A stretch of DNA of 64,000 nucleotides from Rhizomys pruinosus (GCA_009823505.1 VZQC01006583.1:1834711-1898710), one strand, 5' to 3'; numbered from the stretch's first letter, positions 45,480-56,756 are shown. A program made the numbers and translations. The notes: generated by a model not told the origin, from the sequence alone.

Positions 45480-45835
45480 GTTTTTTTTGTGCGTTTGTTT
45501 TATTTTATTTTTTGAGACAAGGTCTCCCTATAGCCCTAGCTGTCTTGGAACTCCCTAAGCAGAGCAGGCTGAGCTCACTTTTACAGAGCTCCACCTGCCT
45601 CTGCATCCCAAGTGCTGGTATTAAAGATGTGCACTACCTCCGGGTGTGGTGGCACACACCTTTAATCCTAGCACTTGGGAGACAGGCAGGCAGATCTTTG
45701 TGAGTTCAAGGCCAGCCTGGTCTACAGAGTGAGTTCCAGGACAGCTGGGGCTACAGGGAGACCCTGTCTCGAAAAGACACACACACACACACACACAAAT
45801 ATGTGCACTACCATGCCTGGCTTGTGATCATCCTG
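45480..45835. mobile_element. B1 inserted into an older opposite B1
   Basis: Antisense B1 (45510-45638 and 45801-45825) is split by a sense B1 at 45639-45800 whose tail includes a CA run. Perfect 12-bp target-site duplications, atgtgcactacc, lie at 45627-45638 and 45801-45812. Confidence 0.93.
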
Positions 45836-45968
45836 CTTCAGCCTCCCAAGTGTTAGGGTTAAGGTGTGCTATGTACCACCATTCCCTGACCAAAATGATT
45901 TTTGTTTTGTTTTGTATTGTTGTTTTTTGAGACAAGGTTTTATGTAGCCTAGGCTGGCCTTGAATCAT

Positions 45969-46003
<35 letters not shown>

Positions 46004-46150
46004 TTTGTTATTTATTGACATTCAGTCTCATTATATAGTCCTGGGTGGCCTGAAACTCTTACATAGCACAAGCTGGCCTCCCTGCTGGGATCCTCCTGCC
46101 TCTGCCTCCAGAGCACTATGAATGCACACAGACATGCACAACCACACCTG
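45836..46150 (-). mobile_element. B1/B4 fragments with TTTA run
   Basis: Degraded B1 pieces (45836-45890, 45925-45965 and 46020-46150) around a (TTTA)n run at 45967-46008. Confidence 0.6.
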
Positions 46151-46514
46151 GCTTTCCTGACGCAAACAGCTTTTAACTCTTATTCACTTAGGAGGAGGAT
46201 TGGAGCTCTGCTGTCACAAGGTCAGGTTGGAACACAGGAATTGCAATCAGGAGGTGAGCAGTTTCTATGTGAAGCCCAGGACCCGGGCATCAAGGAAGTT
46301 ATGGGTGGGTTTGCAGAATGGGGGTGCAAACTGTCAGTTTTAATCAGTCCTCTGGGAAGCACACCTGACCACTCGCTTCCTGGAGCCCCCACCTGTGTGT
46401 GGTTTGAGCTTATCCATTCCTTTGAAGAGAGTGTTCCACATGCGCGCTCAGCTAACAGGAAGTGAGAGAACACTGTCACCCTCCAGTTTGTCTGGTCTCG
46501 TTTGTGGCGTAACC
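46151..46514. other. Single-copy intron sequence
   Basis: SLC16A14 intron 3. No feature recognised; the open frame on the + strand has no recognisable translation. Confidence 0.4.
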
Positions 46515-46905
46515 CTCTGTTCTAGCTTGCCTCCTATTGCTCTGCTAAAACACTGACCAAAACCAACTCGGGGAGGAAAGGGTTTATTTGGCTTATAGCA
46601 TGGTCCATCATCAAGGGAAACTGAGGCAGGAACTCAGGGCAGGAACTTGGAGTATAGACCAGGGAGGAGTGCTGCTCACTGGCTTGCTCCCATGGCCTGT
46701 GCTCAGCCCGCTTTTTTATACAACACAGGACCACCCACCCGCACAGGGGTGGCACCACCCACAGTGGGCTGGGCCCTTCCACATCACTTAACAATCAAGA
46801 AAAGGCCCCACAGACAGGCCACAGGCCAGTCCCATGGAGGGAATTCCTGAACTGGGGGTCCCTCTGCCCACATATGTCAAGGTGACAAAACTATCCCGCA
46901 TACAC
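46515..46905. mobile_element. MaLR-like repeat
   Basis: cggggaggaaagggtttatttgg through ggcttgctcccatggcctg to catggagggaattcctgaac. The same order of motifs occurs, interrupted by SINEs, at 53020-54545. LTR-like architecture; family not named. Confidence 0.5.
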
Positions 46906-47044
46906 TCCTTCCCTGCTCCTCGACACAAAGGTCCACTGCAGTGTCAGAAGCTGGCAGTAAAATTTGAATTTGATTCTATCTGGGAAGTCAAGGTCAGTTA
47001 TTGGTTAAGTTCCCACATGTAAAGTGTATTAAACCTCTTTTTTT

Positions 47045-47191
47045 GTTTTTGTTTTTGTTTTTGAGACAGGGTCTCCCTTTAGCCCCAGCTGGCCTGGAAC
47101 TCACTATGTAGACCAGGCTGGCCTTGAACATACAGAGATCCGCCTGCCTCTGCTCCCTGGGATTAGAGGTGTGTGGCCACCACACCAGCTA
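47045..47191 (-). mobile_element. B1 SINE
   Basis: Antisense B1 with a (TTTTTG)n leader. Confidence 0.92.
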
Positions 47192-47214
47192 AACATCTTA
47201 TTTTAAAAAGATCT

Positions 47215-47580
47215 TGGGGCTGAGAGATGGTTTAGTAGGTACGAGCGCTTGCATCCAGATAGGTGAGGCTGTCTGCACTTGTTGTTGGGGTTGGGTGGGG
47301 GTGGGGGGGACAGGAGAGAGCAATAGAGCGGAACACAGAATGTGTCTTCCTTTGATGTGCCCTCATGTACACATGTGCATACAGCACACACATGTCACAC
47401 ACATTCAGACATACACCCCCAACACCCCCCCAGACACACAGAACACACACACTCAGAGCACATACACACAAGAGTACAGAGCACACACACCCCAGCACAA
47501 CCCCAAAGCACACACATATCACACACAGTCAGCATATCCCCCAGACCCCAGCACACACACACACAGAGCACACAAGTATT
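47215..47580 (+). mobile_element. B2-type SINE head grading into CA-rich sequence
   Basis: ggggctgagagatggtttag resembles the B2 head; G-rich sequence and imperfect CA repeats (47385-47575) follow. Open Thr/His-rich frames here are low-complexity artefacts. Confidence 0.6.
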
Positions 47581-47716
47581 TCCTAGAATGTTGGGCAGAG
47601 TTGGACAGAAACAATAACAGAACATTTTAATGGGTCTCTTTTCTCCACAATTAAATGAATCCTTTGCCAAAACTCACAATCAACATTTAAATCATAACAG
47701 AAACAGCCATGCTTAC

Positions 47717-47860
47717 CAGCTGCCACTCCAAAGGTGATAAAGAGACAGTGCACGTTGGCCGCATAAGCACTCAATACCCAGCCGAGGGCGTTCACCAGCC
47801 CTCCGATGATTGCTGTCTGCCGGCAACCGCAGGTGTTAATGAAGAAGCCGATGAAAGGGC
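47717..47860 (-). CDS. Slc16a14: SLC16A14 144-base coding exon
   Basis: Acceptor gatgctctgtggcag before 47860, donor gtaagc at 47716-47711. The 144-base length (48 codons) is, from recall, a common exon size in SLC16 genes. It encodes residues 87-134, GPFIGFFINTCGCRQTAIIG then GLVNALGWVLSAYAANVHCL and FITFGVAAG: membrane helices 2-3, including the short loop with the Cys-Gly-Cys-Arg sequence. Both ends split a Gly codon after its first base, matching its neighbours. The frame is open and conserved. Confidence 0.96.
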
Positions 47861-47951
47861 CTGCCACAGAGCATCAAAAAGCATTGATAAGGGGCGCCTT
47901 GTGGACTCCGTGTGGCTTCACACAGAGAATAAAGCATCATTAAAACTGCTA

Positions 47952-48098
47952 TTCCAGGAGAGCTCCAGTTCCAGGGGAATCCGACGCCCTCTTCTGACCT
48001 CCGCGGCATTGCACGACACGGGTGCACAGACCTGCATGCAGACAGTACATTCATGCACATACAGAAATAAATAAAATTAATAAAAAAAAATTTTAAAA
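47952..48098 (+). mobile_element. 5'-truncated B2 insertion with target-site duplication
   Basis: Only the 3' part of a B2 (from ttccaggagagctcc) plus A-rich tail, flanked by aaaactgcta at 47942-47951 and 48099-48108. The flanks show that it was inserted already truncated, which is unusual for a SINE. Confidence 0.85.
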
Positions 48099-48124
48099 AA
48101 AACTGCTAAAGAAGGCCGGACCAC

Positions 48125-48300
48125 GGCTAGTGAGATGGCTGAGTGGGTGAAGGGGCTTGCAGCCTAGGCTGCCCACCTGAGTTTGATCCCAGGAACCCAC
48201 ATGATCAAAAGAGAGAATCAACTCCCGCAGGCTGTTGACTTCCACGTGTGCTCTGGCACTCATACACAATGAATGAATAAATATAATTTAAAAAGCAAAG
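48125..48300 (+). mobile_element. B3/B2-related SINE
   Basis: gctagtgagatggctgagtggg, ggaacccacatgatc, ctgttgacttccacgtgtgc and a tail of (aatg/aata). Related to the copies at 50000 and 56548. Confidence 0.6.
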
Positions 48301-48390
48301 AAGGCAAAACCAAACATTTTTGTCTCCACCTGACCTTCCAGCCACTGCTACTTTATTAGTTTGGCCCCATTATGCAATTGACAATTGAGG

Positions 48391-48618
48391 GTTTTTTGTT
48401 TGTTTGTTTGTTTTTGTCTTTTTGAGACAGGGTCTCCCTGTAGCCCCAGCTAGCCTAGAACTCACTATGCAGACCAGGCTGGCCTTGAACTCACAGAGAT
48501 CCACCTGCCTCTGCCTCTCAAGTGCTGGGATTAAAAGTGTGCGCCACCACGCTTGACCTAAGATGGTTCTTAGCCACCATGTGGGTGCTAGGAATAGATG
48601 TGCAACCACATCTGGCCT
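48391..48618 (-). mobile_element. Chimeric SINE: B2 internal piece fused to B1 (copy A)
   Basis: Read on the minus strand: a short B1-like start (gccagatgtggttgcac), then B2 interior (attcctagcacccacatgg to aagaaccatctt), then a complete B1 and A-rich tail. The whole block lies between gacaattgagg copies at 48380-48390 and 48619-48629, so it inserted as one unit. The B2-B1 junction is the same as in copy B (49205-49446). Confidence 0.85.
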
Positions 48619-49204
48619 GACAATTGAGGTTTTAACTTTTCAAAATTACACTGATTTATTGGCTGTGTGTATATGTGTGGGCACTTGTGTGTGAGGAAGT
48701 CAGAGGGTACCTTCAGAGTCTGTCCTCTCCTTTCCCACGTGGGTTCTGGGGCTCGAACTCAGGCCCTCATGCTTAATGACAGGCCTTTACTTGCTGAACT
48801 ATGTCAATGGCTCACACCGGAAGTTTTGATTCCAGTTCTAAAGGGAGCACAGAAAGAGATTCACAAAGGGGACCTACAGTCTGTTGTCACGAGAGCACCC
48901 CAAAAGACTCACTTTCTTAAATACACCTAGTCCCTGCTGACTGTTCCAGTTCTGCTCTGGAACCATTAGGCTGGGCTTTTTGTTTTTTCAGACAGGGTAA
49001 CCCTGGCTGGCCTTGAACTCCCCATGCAGCAAGGATCACCTTGAACTTCTGATCCTCCTGCATGTTCACTAGGTTCTAGGAACAATCCCAGTGTTCCATA
49101 CACACTAGGCAGACACTCTACAACTGAACCACATCCTCAGCCCCAATATGTGCATTTTTGACACTCTGGAGATCAACAAGGCAAGAGTCTGCAGAGCAGC
49201 ATGG

Positions 49205-49446
49205 TATTTTTTAGACGGGTCTCCCTTTAGTCCCAGCTGGCCTGGAGCTCGCTAGGTAGACCAAGCTGGCCTTGAACTCACAGAAAACTGCCTGCCTCTG
49301 CCTCCCCAGTGCTGGGATTAAAAGTGTGCGCCACCACGCTTGACCTAAGATGGTTCTTAGCCACCATGTGGGTTCTAGGAATAGAACCCAGGTCCTCTGC
49401 AAGAGCAGTCAGTGCTCTTAACTGCTGAGCCATCTCTCCTGCCCCC
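49205..49446 (-). mobile_element. Chimeric SINE: B2 5' half fused to B1 (copy B)
   Basis: Read on the minus strand: a B2 head (ggagagatggctcagcagtt) through aagaaccatctt, then directly agg-tcaagcgtggtggcgcac of a B1. Flanked by agcagcatgg at 49195-49204 and 49447-49456. About 60 bases across the junction are shared with copy A apart from single changes. Confidence 0.88.
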
Positions 49447-49596
49447 AGCAGCATGGGGTTTCCTTAGCTCCTAGTGTCTGAACTGAATGCTTATCTTGTG
49501 ATCTGTGATTCTATGTCCCAACAGCAATCCAGATTTTAGCAATACAACGGGAGGCAGTAAATACTCAGAAAGATGAATCACTTGTTTGTTTTTTTG

Positions 49597-49981
49597 AGGT
49601 AGGGTCTCACTGTAGCCCCAGCTGGCCTGGAACTCACTATGCAGACCAGGCTGGCATCAATCTCACAATCTGCCAGCCTCTACCTCCCAAGTGCTGGGAT
49701 TAAAGTTGTGGACCACCACGCTCAGTAAGATGAATCACTTTAAACACAATTTTATTTTTGATTATTATTTTATATAGCTAAGGTATGGTCTACTCAAATT
49801 TGACTTTTTTCAACTTAAAAACTGATTTAGGCCGGGTGTGGTGGCGCATGCCTTTAATCCTAGCACTTGGGAGGCAAAGGCAGGCGGATCTTTGTGAATT
49901 CAAGGCCAGCCTGGTCTACAGAGTGAGTTCCAGGACAGCTGGGGCTACAGGGAGACCCTGTCTTGAAAATCAAAAAAACCC
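49597..49981. mobile_element. B1 (-) and young B1 (+)
   Basis: Antisense B1 at 49597-49730, and sense B1 at 49831-49981 flanked by 14-bp duplications aaaaactgatttag (49817-49830 and 49982-49995). Confidence 0.93.
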
Positions 49982-49999
49982 AAAAACTGATTTAGGGCC

Positions 50000-50170
50000 A
50001 GCAAGACGATTCGGTAGGTCAAAGTGCTCGCTGTGCAAACTTGATGACTGGAGTTCAAGTCTCATCCACAGGGAAAGAGAGAACTGACCCACGAAAGTTG
50101 TTCTCTGACCTCCATCCACGTGCTATGGCACATTGTGCCCACACTCACATCCGAACACAATATTAATAAC
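50000..50170 (+). mobile_element. B3/B2-related SINE
   Basis: ggccagcaagacgattcgg, ctggagttcaagtctcatcc, gaaagttgttctctgacctcc. Confidence 0.6.
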
Positions 50171-50284
50171 AAACAGACAGACTGCCAGCTGAGTTGTAAG
50201 GAGCTTCCAGGCTTAGCCCTTAGGGGTTCTTTTATTTCTGTGCTGCAAACTGAGCCAGGGCCTGGCCAAGCCGCACCTGTTAGT

Positions 50285-50431
50285 TACTTTTTTCATTGCT
50301 GCGATCAAAGTCTTGACAAAAGCAGCTCTAGAGACGCTTGCTTTTGGCTTATGGTTCCAGGACACAGTTCATTATGGAGAGGAATGTCCCATGGTCACAT
50401 TGTGACCCTTGTCAGGAAGCAGAGAGAGGAC

Positions 50432-50484
<53 letters not shown>

Positions 50485-50890
50485 AGCCTGCTTTCTCCCT
50501 CTTTTTACTCAGCCCCAGAATGGTGCTGGGGACATTTAGGGCATGTCTTCCCACCTCAGTTAAATCAGTCTAGAAACTCCCTCAGAGATTTTTTGTTTTA
50601 AACACATGAATTTTTTTTTAAATTTTTTTAACACATGAATTTTTTTAAATTTTTATTTATTTTTGTATGTGTATGAATGTACTGTCTGCATGCAGGTTTG
50701 TGCACCCGTGTTGTGCAATGCTGCGGAGGTCAGAAGAGGGTGTCAGATACCCCTGGAACTGGAGTTACAGACGGGTCTCAGCCGCCATGTGGGTGCTAGG
50801 GATCGAACCCAGGTCCTCTGCAAGAGCAGTCGGCGCTCTTAACTGCTAGGCCATCTCTCCAGCCCCTCCCTCAGAGATTTTGGCAGAGGT
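50285..50890. mobile_element. MaLR-like repeat with GT run, split by a young B2
   Basis: MaLR-like sequence (50285-50592; GT run at 50433-50481) holds an antisense B2 at 50593-50865. The B2 is flanked by perfect 16-bp duplications, ctccctcagagatttt, at 50577-50592 and 50866-50881. Its A tail contains a duplicated aacacatgaattttttt block. Confidence 0.85.
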
Positions 50891-50944
50891 TTGTTTCCTA
50901 GGTAATTCTCCATTGTCAGGTAGACAATAAAGATTTAAGTATCT

Positions 50945-51274
50945 TCCTGGGCAAGTACTCTACCACTGAGCTGCACCCCAGCCTCACCTGGTGTTTTTGA
51001 GAGTGCGTAACCTTAAACATGAATGTAACAACTTACTTCATTAACTCCTGTCACTAATGACAAGAATTTGGCAAACTCATACTGGATTTAGTACATATTA
51101 AGTATATTTTATATATAGCACATACTATATACTATTAAATATACATATTATAGAACTAATATGTAAAATAAGCCTGTTGGTATAAACATAAGTGACTTTT
51201 TGGGAGTAACTGAAATCAAGATATCATAAGTTGAAGATATTTCTTTGACTTCTTTACACATATATATTTTTTAT
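50945..51274. other. AT-rich intron sequence
   Basis: An ID-like scrap near 50960-50990 (ggcaagtactctaccactg), then AT-rich single-copy sequence with no recognised feature. Confidence 0.4.
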
Positions 51275-51410
51275 TTTTGTCTTTTTGAGACAGGATATCT
51301 CTGTAGCCCCAGCTGGCTTGACACTCACTACATAGACCAGGCTGGTCTTGAACTCATAGAGATCTACCTATGTCTGCTGGGATTAAAGGTGTGAGCCACT
51401 AGGCCTGGCT
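51275..51410 (-). mobile_element. B1 SINE
   Basis: Antisense B1, somewhat shortened in the gcctgcctctgcc part. Confidence 0.88.
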
Positions 51411-51825
51411 TTACAAATTTAATTTTTATAAACTCACAATCACATAGCCATGCCAAACCTGGATGACCAAGGGCTGGGGAGGAAGATGTGTGACCCATGG
51501 GTTTGCAGTTAACAGCCCTTCAAGACACGAAGGGCCAGGAGCCCACAGTGTGATGTTTTCAACATTAGAGGGGCCCGAGGCAAGCTTTTTTGTGCTTATG
51601 AAATGTCCTAAGGAGACATTTGAGGAAAAAAGAAATTCCCAAAGTCAGTGCAAACATTCCTATTTGGAGGAATTTTATAAAGCAGACAGTTATCAGCTGC
51701 TTTACTGATAAGAACATTAAGTTAAGTTGCTAACTGTCTGGCTCTGAATGCTGAAGCTTCGGTCGTTAACACTTCATAAATGAGCAAAGTCCGACCCAAA
51801 ATGCTGTGAGTCCTTTGAAGAAAAG
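51411..51825. other. Single-copy intron sequence
   Basis: SLC16A14 intron 2. No repeat or coding similarity recognised. Confidence 0.4.
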
Positions 51826-51827
51826 AT

Positions 51828-51852
51828 GGAGGAGGAGGAGGAGAAGGAGGAG

Positions 51853-51887
<35 letters not shown>

Positions 51888-52200
51888 GAAAGAAGAAGAG
51901 AAGGAGGAGAAGGAGAAGAGGAGGAGGCTGGAGAGATGGCTCAGTGGTTAAGAGCACTGGCTGTTCTTGCAGAGGACCCAGGTTCGGTTCCCAGCACCCA
52001 CATGATGGGTAACAACTATTCATACCTCCAGTTCCAGGGGATTTGATACCCTCTTCTGGCCTCTGTGGGCACTGTATGGACATGGTGCATATACATGTAG
52101 GCAAAACACTGATACATAGCTTTTTACATGGGTGCAGAGGATCCAAACTCAGGTCCTCATGCTTGTACTTTCCTAACTGAGCTATCTCCCCAGCTCCATG
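51828..52200. mobile_element. GGA run, B2 (+) and SINE head (-)
   Basis: GGA/GAA microsatellite (51828-51924), sense B2 (51925-52100) and an antisense SINE head (52125-52199, gggtgcagaggatcc; ctaactgagctatctcccc). Confidence 0.8.
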
Positions 52201-52454
52201 AGACCAATGAACAGTTGAAAGTCAATAATGTCAATAATTGAGTCATCAACAAAGACAATTTATGAACAAGCTTTTTTTCACATACATCTTTGTGTCTCAT
52301 GTACCCAGGCTGTCCTTGAACTCCCAGTGTAGATGAGTTGGCTCATGAATTTCTGTCCTCCTCCCTCCACCTGCCTAGGATTATGGGTGTGCACCACCAC
52401 ACCTTGCCGGTTCAGGATTACTTTCATCGGCTAAACTCAAGAACACCCACTCCC

Positions 52455-52532
52455 CAGATCTTGGAGAAGTAGCATTTCTCCTTGCTTTCTATCCTCAGAG
52501 AAGTAGCGTTCTCCTTGCTTTCTATCCTCAGC
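52455..52532. repeat. 35-bp imperfect direct duplication
   Basis: agaagtagcatttctccttg..tatcctcag is repeated at once as agaagtagcgttctccttg..tatcctcag. Confidence 0.85.
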
Positions 52533-52804
52533 ACCACCACTGTCATTGAGGTTGTGAATAAACAAAATAACAATGACTGACCCCCCCCCCCAGCCAGGAC
52601 CAACAAATCTCTGAACTGAATTCAAGCAATCGTTACTGATGTAGAAATCACTGAGACGCCAGATTCCCATCACACATACACATGCCAGGCCATTACATAT
52701 TCAACAACCAGAGAAAGATGGGAGGCCCTTTCTGTTTCTAGAAAGAAATATAAAATAAGTATTTCAAACAAGAAAAAAACCTAGTCATAAAAACATAACT
52801 CTTC
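52533..52804. other. Single-copy intron sequence
   Basis: Nothing recognised apart from a short poly-C at 52580-52590. Confidence 0.4.
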
Positions 52805-52925
52805 TCTAAACCCAGCACTCGGGAGACAGAGGCAGCAGACCTCTGTGAGTTCAAGGCCAGCCTTGTCTACATAGTGAGTTCCAGGCCAGCTGGGGCTAAA
52901 GGGAGACCCTGTCTCAAAAAAGCCC
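52805..52925 (+). mobile_element. B1 SINE, 5'-shortened
   Basis: Starts at cccagcactcgggagacag and runs to cctgtctcaaaa. Confidence 0.88.
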
Positions 52926-53014
52926 CCCCAATAGCTTATTTTTACTTCCAGATGAAAGAACTGAAAATCTATATCCTTATAGTGGTAATTACTGGAGAAG
53001 ATGGATGTTCTACT

Positions 53015-54545
53015 TTGGTGTCTGTTACTGTGATAAATACCATGGACTGAAAGCAATTTGGGGAGGAAAGGGTTTATTTGGCTTATAGGTTACAGCCCAT
53101 CATTGAGGGAAGCCACTGCGGAGCTGAATCAGAGACCATGGAGGAATGCTGCTCACTGGCTGCTTCCCTTGGCATGCTCAGCTACCTTTTAAAAATTTTT
53201 TATATTTTGGATTTATTTATTTATTTTTTTTTAACAGGCTGGGTCTTCACGGCTCAATCACCCTTTCTCTTCTCATACCATTAGTCTCTCTTTTTTTTTA
53301 AATTTTATTTATTTATTTATGTGTATGAATGTACTGTCTGCATGTAGGTTTGGGCACCTGTGTCATGCAATGCCTCAGAGGTCAGAAGAGGGTGTTGGAT
53401 TCCCCTGGAACTGGAGTTCTCCTGGAATTGGAGTTACAGATGGTTCTCAGCCACCATGTGGGTTCTGGGGATCGAACCCGGGTCCTCTGCAAGAGCAGTC
53501 GGCGCTCTTAACTGCTAGGCCATCTCTTCAGCTCTGGATTTATTTTTAATATTATTATTATTGTTGTTGTTAATTTTGGTCTTTTTTTGAGATAGGGCCT
53601 CCCTGTAGCCCCAACTGCCCTGGAACTCACTCTGTAGACCAGGATGGCCTTGAACTCATAGAGATCTGCCTGACTCTGCCTCCCGAGTGCTAGGATTAAA
53701 GTCATGCACCACCATGCCTGGCTTAAAGATGGTTCTTAGCCGCCATGTGGGTGCTGGGAATTGAACCGGGGTCCTCTACAAGAGCACTTGGTGCTCTTAA
53801 CTCCTTTTCGGTCTTTTTGAGACAGGGTCTCCCTGTAGCCCCAGCTGGCCTGGAACTCGCTCTGTAGACAGGATGGCCTTGAACTCACAGAAATCCGCCT
53901 GACTCTGCCTCCTGAGTGCTAGGATCAAAGGCGTGCGCCACCATGCCCAGCTTTGGATTTATTTTTATTTTACGTTATGGGTGTTTTGCCTGCATGTGTA
54001 TAAGTGCACCTGTATTGTGCAATGCCAGTGGAGGCCAGAAGAGGGCATGAGATCCCCTGGAATTGGAATTACACATGGTTGCTAGCTGCCATCTAGGTGC
54101 TGGGAACCAAACTCAAGTCCTCTGCAAGAGCAACCAGTGATCTTAACCAGTGAGCAATCGCTTCAGCCCCTCAGCTACCTTTCTTATACAGTCCAGGCCC
54201 ACCTGGCTGGGCACGGTACTGTCACAATGGGCTGAGCCCTCCTGCATAAGTTAGCAATTAAGAAAACAACCCAGCTAGGTGTGGTGGCACATGCCTTTTA
54301 ATCCCAGCACTCAGGAGGCAGAGGCAGGTGGATCTCTGTGAGTTCAAGGCCAGCCTGGTCTACATAGTGGGCTCCAGGCCAGCTGGGACTAAAGGGAGAC
54401 CTTGCCTCAAAAACACCAAAAACAAAAAAAGAAAGAAAGAAAGAAAATGACGCACAGCCATAGCCATGGCCACGGGGAAATCCATGGAGAGAATTCCTCA
54501 ATTGAGGTTCCCTCTTCCCAGGTGACTCTACTTTGTGTCAAGTTG
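53015..54545. mobile_element. MaLR-like repeat broken up by SINEs
   Basis: Outer parts (53015-53190 and 54170-54545) match in order the intact element at 46515-46905. Between and within them lie B2 - (53300-53534, duplicated subfamily), a composite SINE (53549-53953), B2 - (53955-54172) and B1 + (54278-54430). Confidence 0.65.
53549..53953 (-). mobile_element. Trimeric composite SINE: B1, B2 5' half, B1
   Basis: On the minus strand: complete B1, then a B2 head (gttaagagcac to aagaaccatcttt), then a second B1 with A-rich tail. It is bounded by tggatttattttta at 53535-53548 and 53954-53967. The B2 piece ends at the same point (aaccatctt) as in the chimeras at 48391 and 49205, although the following bases differ (taagccaggc). 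The flanks are T-rich, so the duplication is less decisive here. Confidence 0.65.
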
Positions 54546-54879
54546 ACAATGAGTACCTGAGTACAAATGCTAAGATAATTACATAGCTCATGCTGAACTC
54601 CCTATGCAGTGGAAGGGATAACCTTGAACTCTGGATCCTCCAGCCTGCACCTCCTGCCCAACTGTAATAGGTGTTTATCAAATAGTTAACAGTGACAGTT
54701 GCTTGGTTCCCAAACTGAAACACATTACAACACTTCATTATCTTCCTGGCTTAGCCTTTCTAATTCCATAAGAATTGCTTTCAGAGATTGCTCTGTGCTT
54801 TAAGTTGAACTAGAAAATACAATATTCTTACTAGCTTATCTGTAACCTTTTTTGAAATGGTTTGATGGCAGTTATTTTG

Positions 54880-55005
54880 AGACATGTTCTCCCTGTAGCT
54901 ACTGCTGACCTGTAACACCCCACGTAGTCTGGCCTTGATCTCACAGAGATCTGCCTGCCTCTGCCTCCCAAGTGCTGGGATTAAAGGTGTGTGCACCATT
55001 CCAGG
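54880..55005 (-). mobile_element. B1 SINE, diverged
   Basis: Antisense B1 (gagacatgttctccctgtagc to gggattaaaggtgtgtg). Confidence 0.85.
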
Positions 55006-55009
55006 CTAA

Positions 55010-55445
55010 GCAAACATATATTAAAAATCAGTGTTTGACAAAAGTGTTTCCAGAGCTCGTGTGGAGGCTTCGGCAGGGAAGCACAGCCACTCCCATTCCC
55101 ATGATGGAAGATCAGTCCTCAGTCGGAGAGCTCTTCCTCTTAACGGGGTCTGCAGCTTACAGAGGGACATACACACAGTGCAGCGAGGGAGGAAGGACAC
55201 CCATCTAGCCAGCTAGATCAGATGAATCAACCCTAGCAATCAGCGGCTTGACATGTCATAGTCAGATTCCCCTCACATCTGGAGAAGAGTTTTGTGAGGT
55301 TTTAAAAAACAACTTGTCATTATTATTCCACGTAGATTCATCACTGTTCTTCCACTTCACAACGTTCTGGATGTCAGAGTCAGATCTTTAGGTTTTAGTG
55401 GCAAACGCTTTACTCAGTAAGCTGTCATATTGGCCCCCAGAAAAG
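55010..55445. other. Single-copy intron sequence
   Basis: SLC16A14 intron 2. No repeat or translated domain recognised. Confidence 0.45.
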
Positions 55446-55449
55446 CTTT

Positions 55450-56125
55450 TTTTAAGCATTTTTATGTGTACAAGTGTTATGCATGCATGTGTGTGAGTGT
55501 ACCCATGTGTGCACTGCCCACAGAAGCCAGAAGAGGGCATCATATTCCCTGGACCTGGAGTTATGGATGGTTGTGAGCTGCCATGTGGGTGCTGGGAACC
55601 TAATCAGGGTCCTTTGCAGGATCACCCAGTGCTTTTAAAAATTTATTTACTTATTAAAATTGTATTTATTATTTTTATTTTATGTGTACGTGTGTATTGC
55701 CTATATCATGCGATGCCCACAAAGTGCACCTGCATCATGCAATGCCCACAAAGGTCAGAAGAGGCCATCAGATTCCCTGGAACTGGGGTTACAGATGGTT
55801 GTTAACTGCCATGTGGATGCTGGGAACTGAAGCTGGGTCCTTTGCAAGAGCAGCCAGTGCTCTTAACCATTGAGCCATGTCTCCAGCCCCTAGAAAAGTT
55901 TTTTTTAATTTATTTATTATTTTTTATGTGTATGAGTGTACTGTCTGCATGTAGGTAGGTGCACCCATGTCGTGCAATGCTGCAGAGGTCAGAAGAGGGC
56001 ATCAGATTCCCCTGGAAATGGAGTCAAAGACGGTTCTCAGACACCATGTGGGTGCTGGGAATTGAACCTGGGTCCTCTGCAAGAGCAGTTGGTGCTCTTA
56101 ACTGTTAAGCCATCTCTCCAGCCCC
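55450..56125 (-). mobile_element. Three B2 SINEs
   Basis: B2 at 55450-55638, 55680-55890 (with a repeated tgcacctgcatcatgc block) and 55915-56125, all antisense. A TA run follows at 56136-56170 and a B4/ID-like end at 56185-56275. Confidence 0.88.
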
Positions 56126-56280
56126 AGGAAAGTTTATATATATATATATATAGATATGATATATATAATAATCCCATTTCCCTCCCCCTAGTGCTGGGAT
56201 TAAACTCCTGGCCTCATCTGTGCTATGCAAGTGCTCTGGTCCTGAGCAGCACCCCTGGCCCTATTGATCAGTTTTAAAAA

Positions 56281-56547
56281 GGGTCAACTATGAACAGCAC
56301 TCAAATGGCCACATCACTTAAAAGAACAAATCTCATACAGACTGACTTCCAAGAGGAACCCAGAAGAGTCAAACTCATAGAGACAGACAACAGAATGCTG
56401 GCAGGAGGGAGGAGCGGGGAATTAGTGTCCAAAGAGGCCAGAGTTTCAGGTGAGGAAGGTGAGAAAAGTTCTGGGGATGGTAGATGAGGGTCACACAGGG
56501 GTAAGAAGGCATCAAAGGTACTGGACTGTGAAGCCAAAAAAAAAAAA
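56281..56547. other. Single-copy intron sequence
   Basis: Nothing recognised. Confidence 0.4.
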
Positions 56548-56700
56548 AAAGCTAAGGGAAGGCGAGATGGCTCGGCGGGCAAAGGCACTTACTGCCAAGC
56601 CTAATGACCTGAGGTTGGTCCTGGGTCCCACATGAGAGTGGGAGAGTGCTGACTCCCACGGGTCATCTTTTGACCTCTGCATCTGCACCTTGCCTTACTC
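56548..56700 (+). mobile_element. B3/B2-related SINE
   Basis: gggaaggcgagatggctcgg, gcaaaggcacttactgcc, tgacctgaggttgg, next to the SLC16A14 exon. Confidence 0.65.
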
Positions 56701-56756
56701 ACAGCTGGGACTTGTTTCAGAATCACTCGGTTTCACAACACTAGACACAAACATAC

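Noticed and set aside
47214..47630. Thr/His/Pro-rich overlapping frames on both strands
   Set aside because: Imperfect CA-rich repeat.
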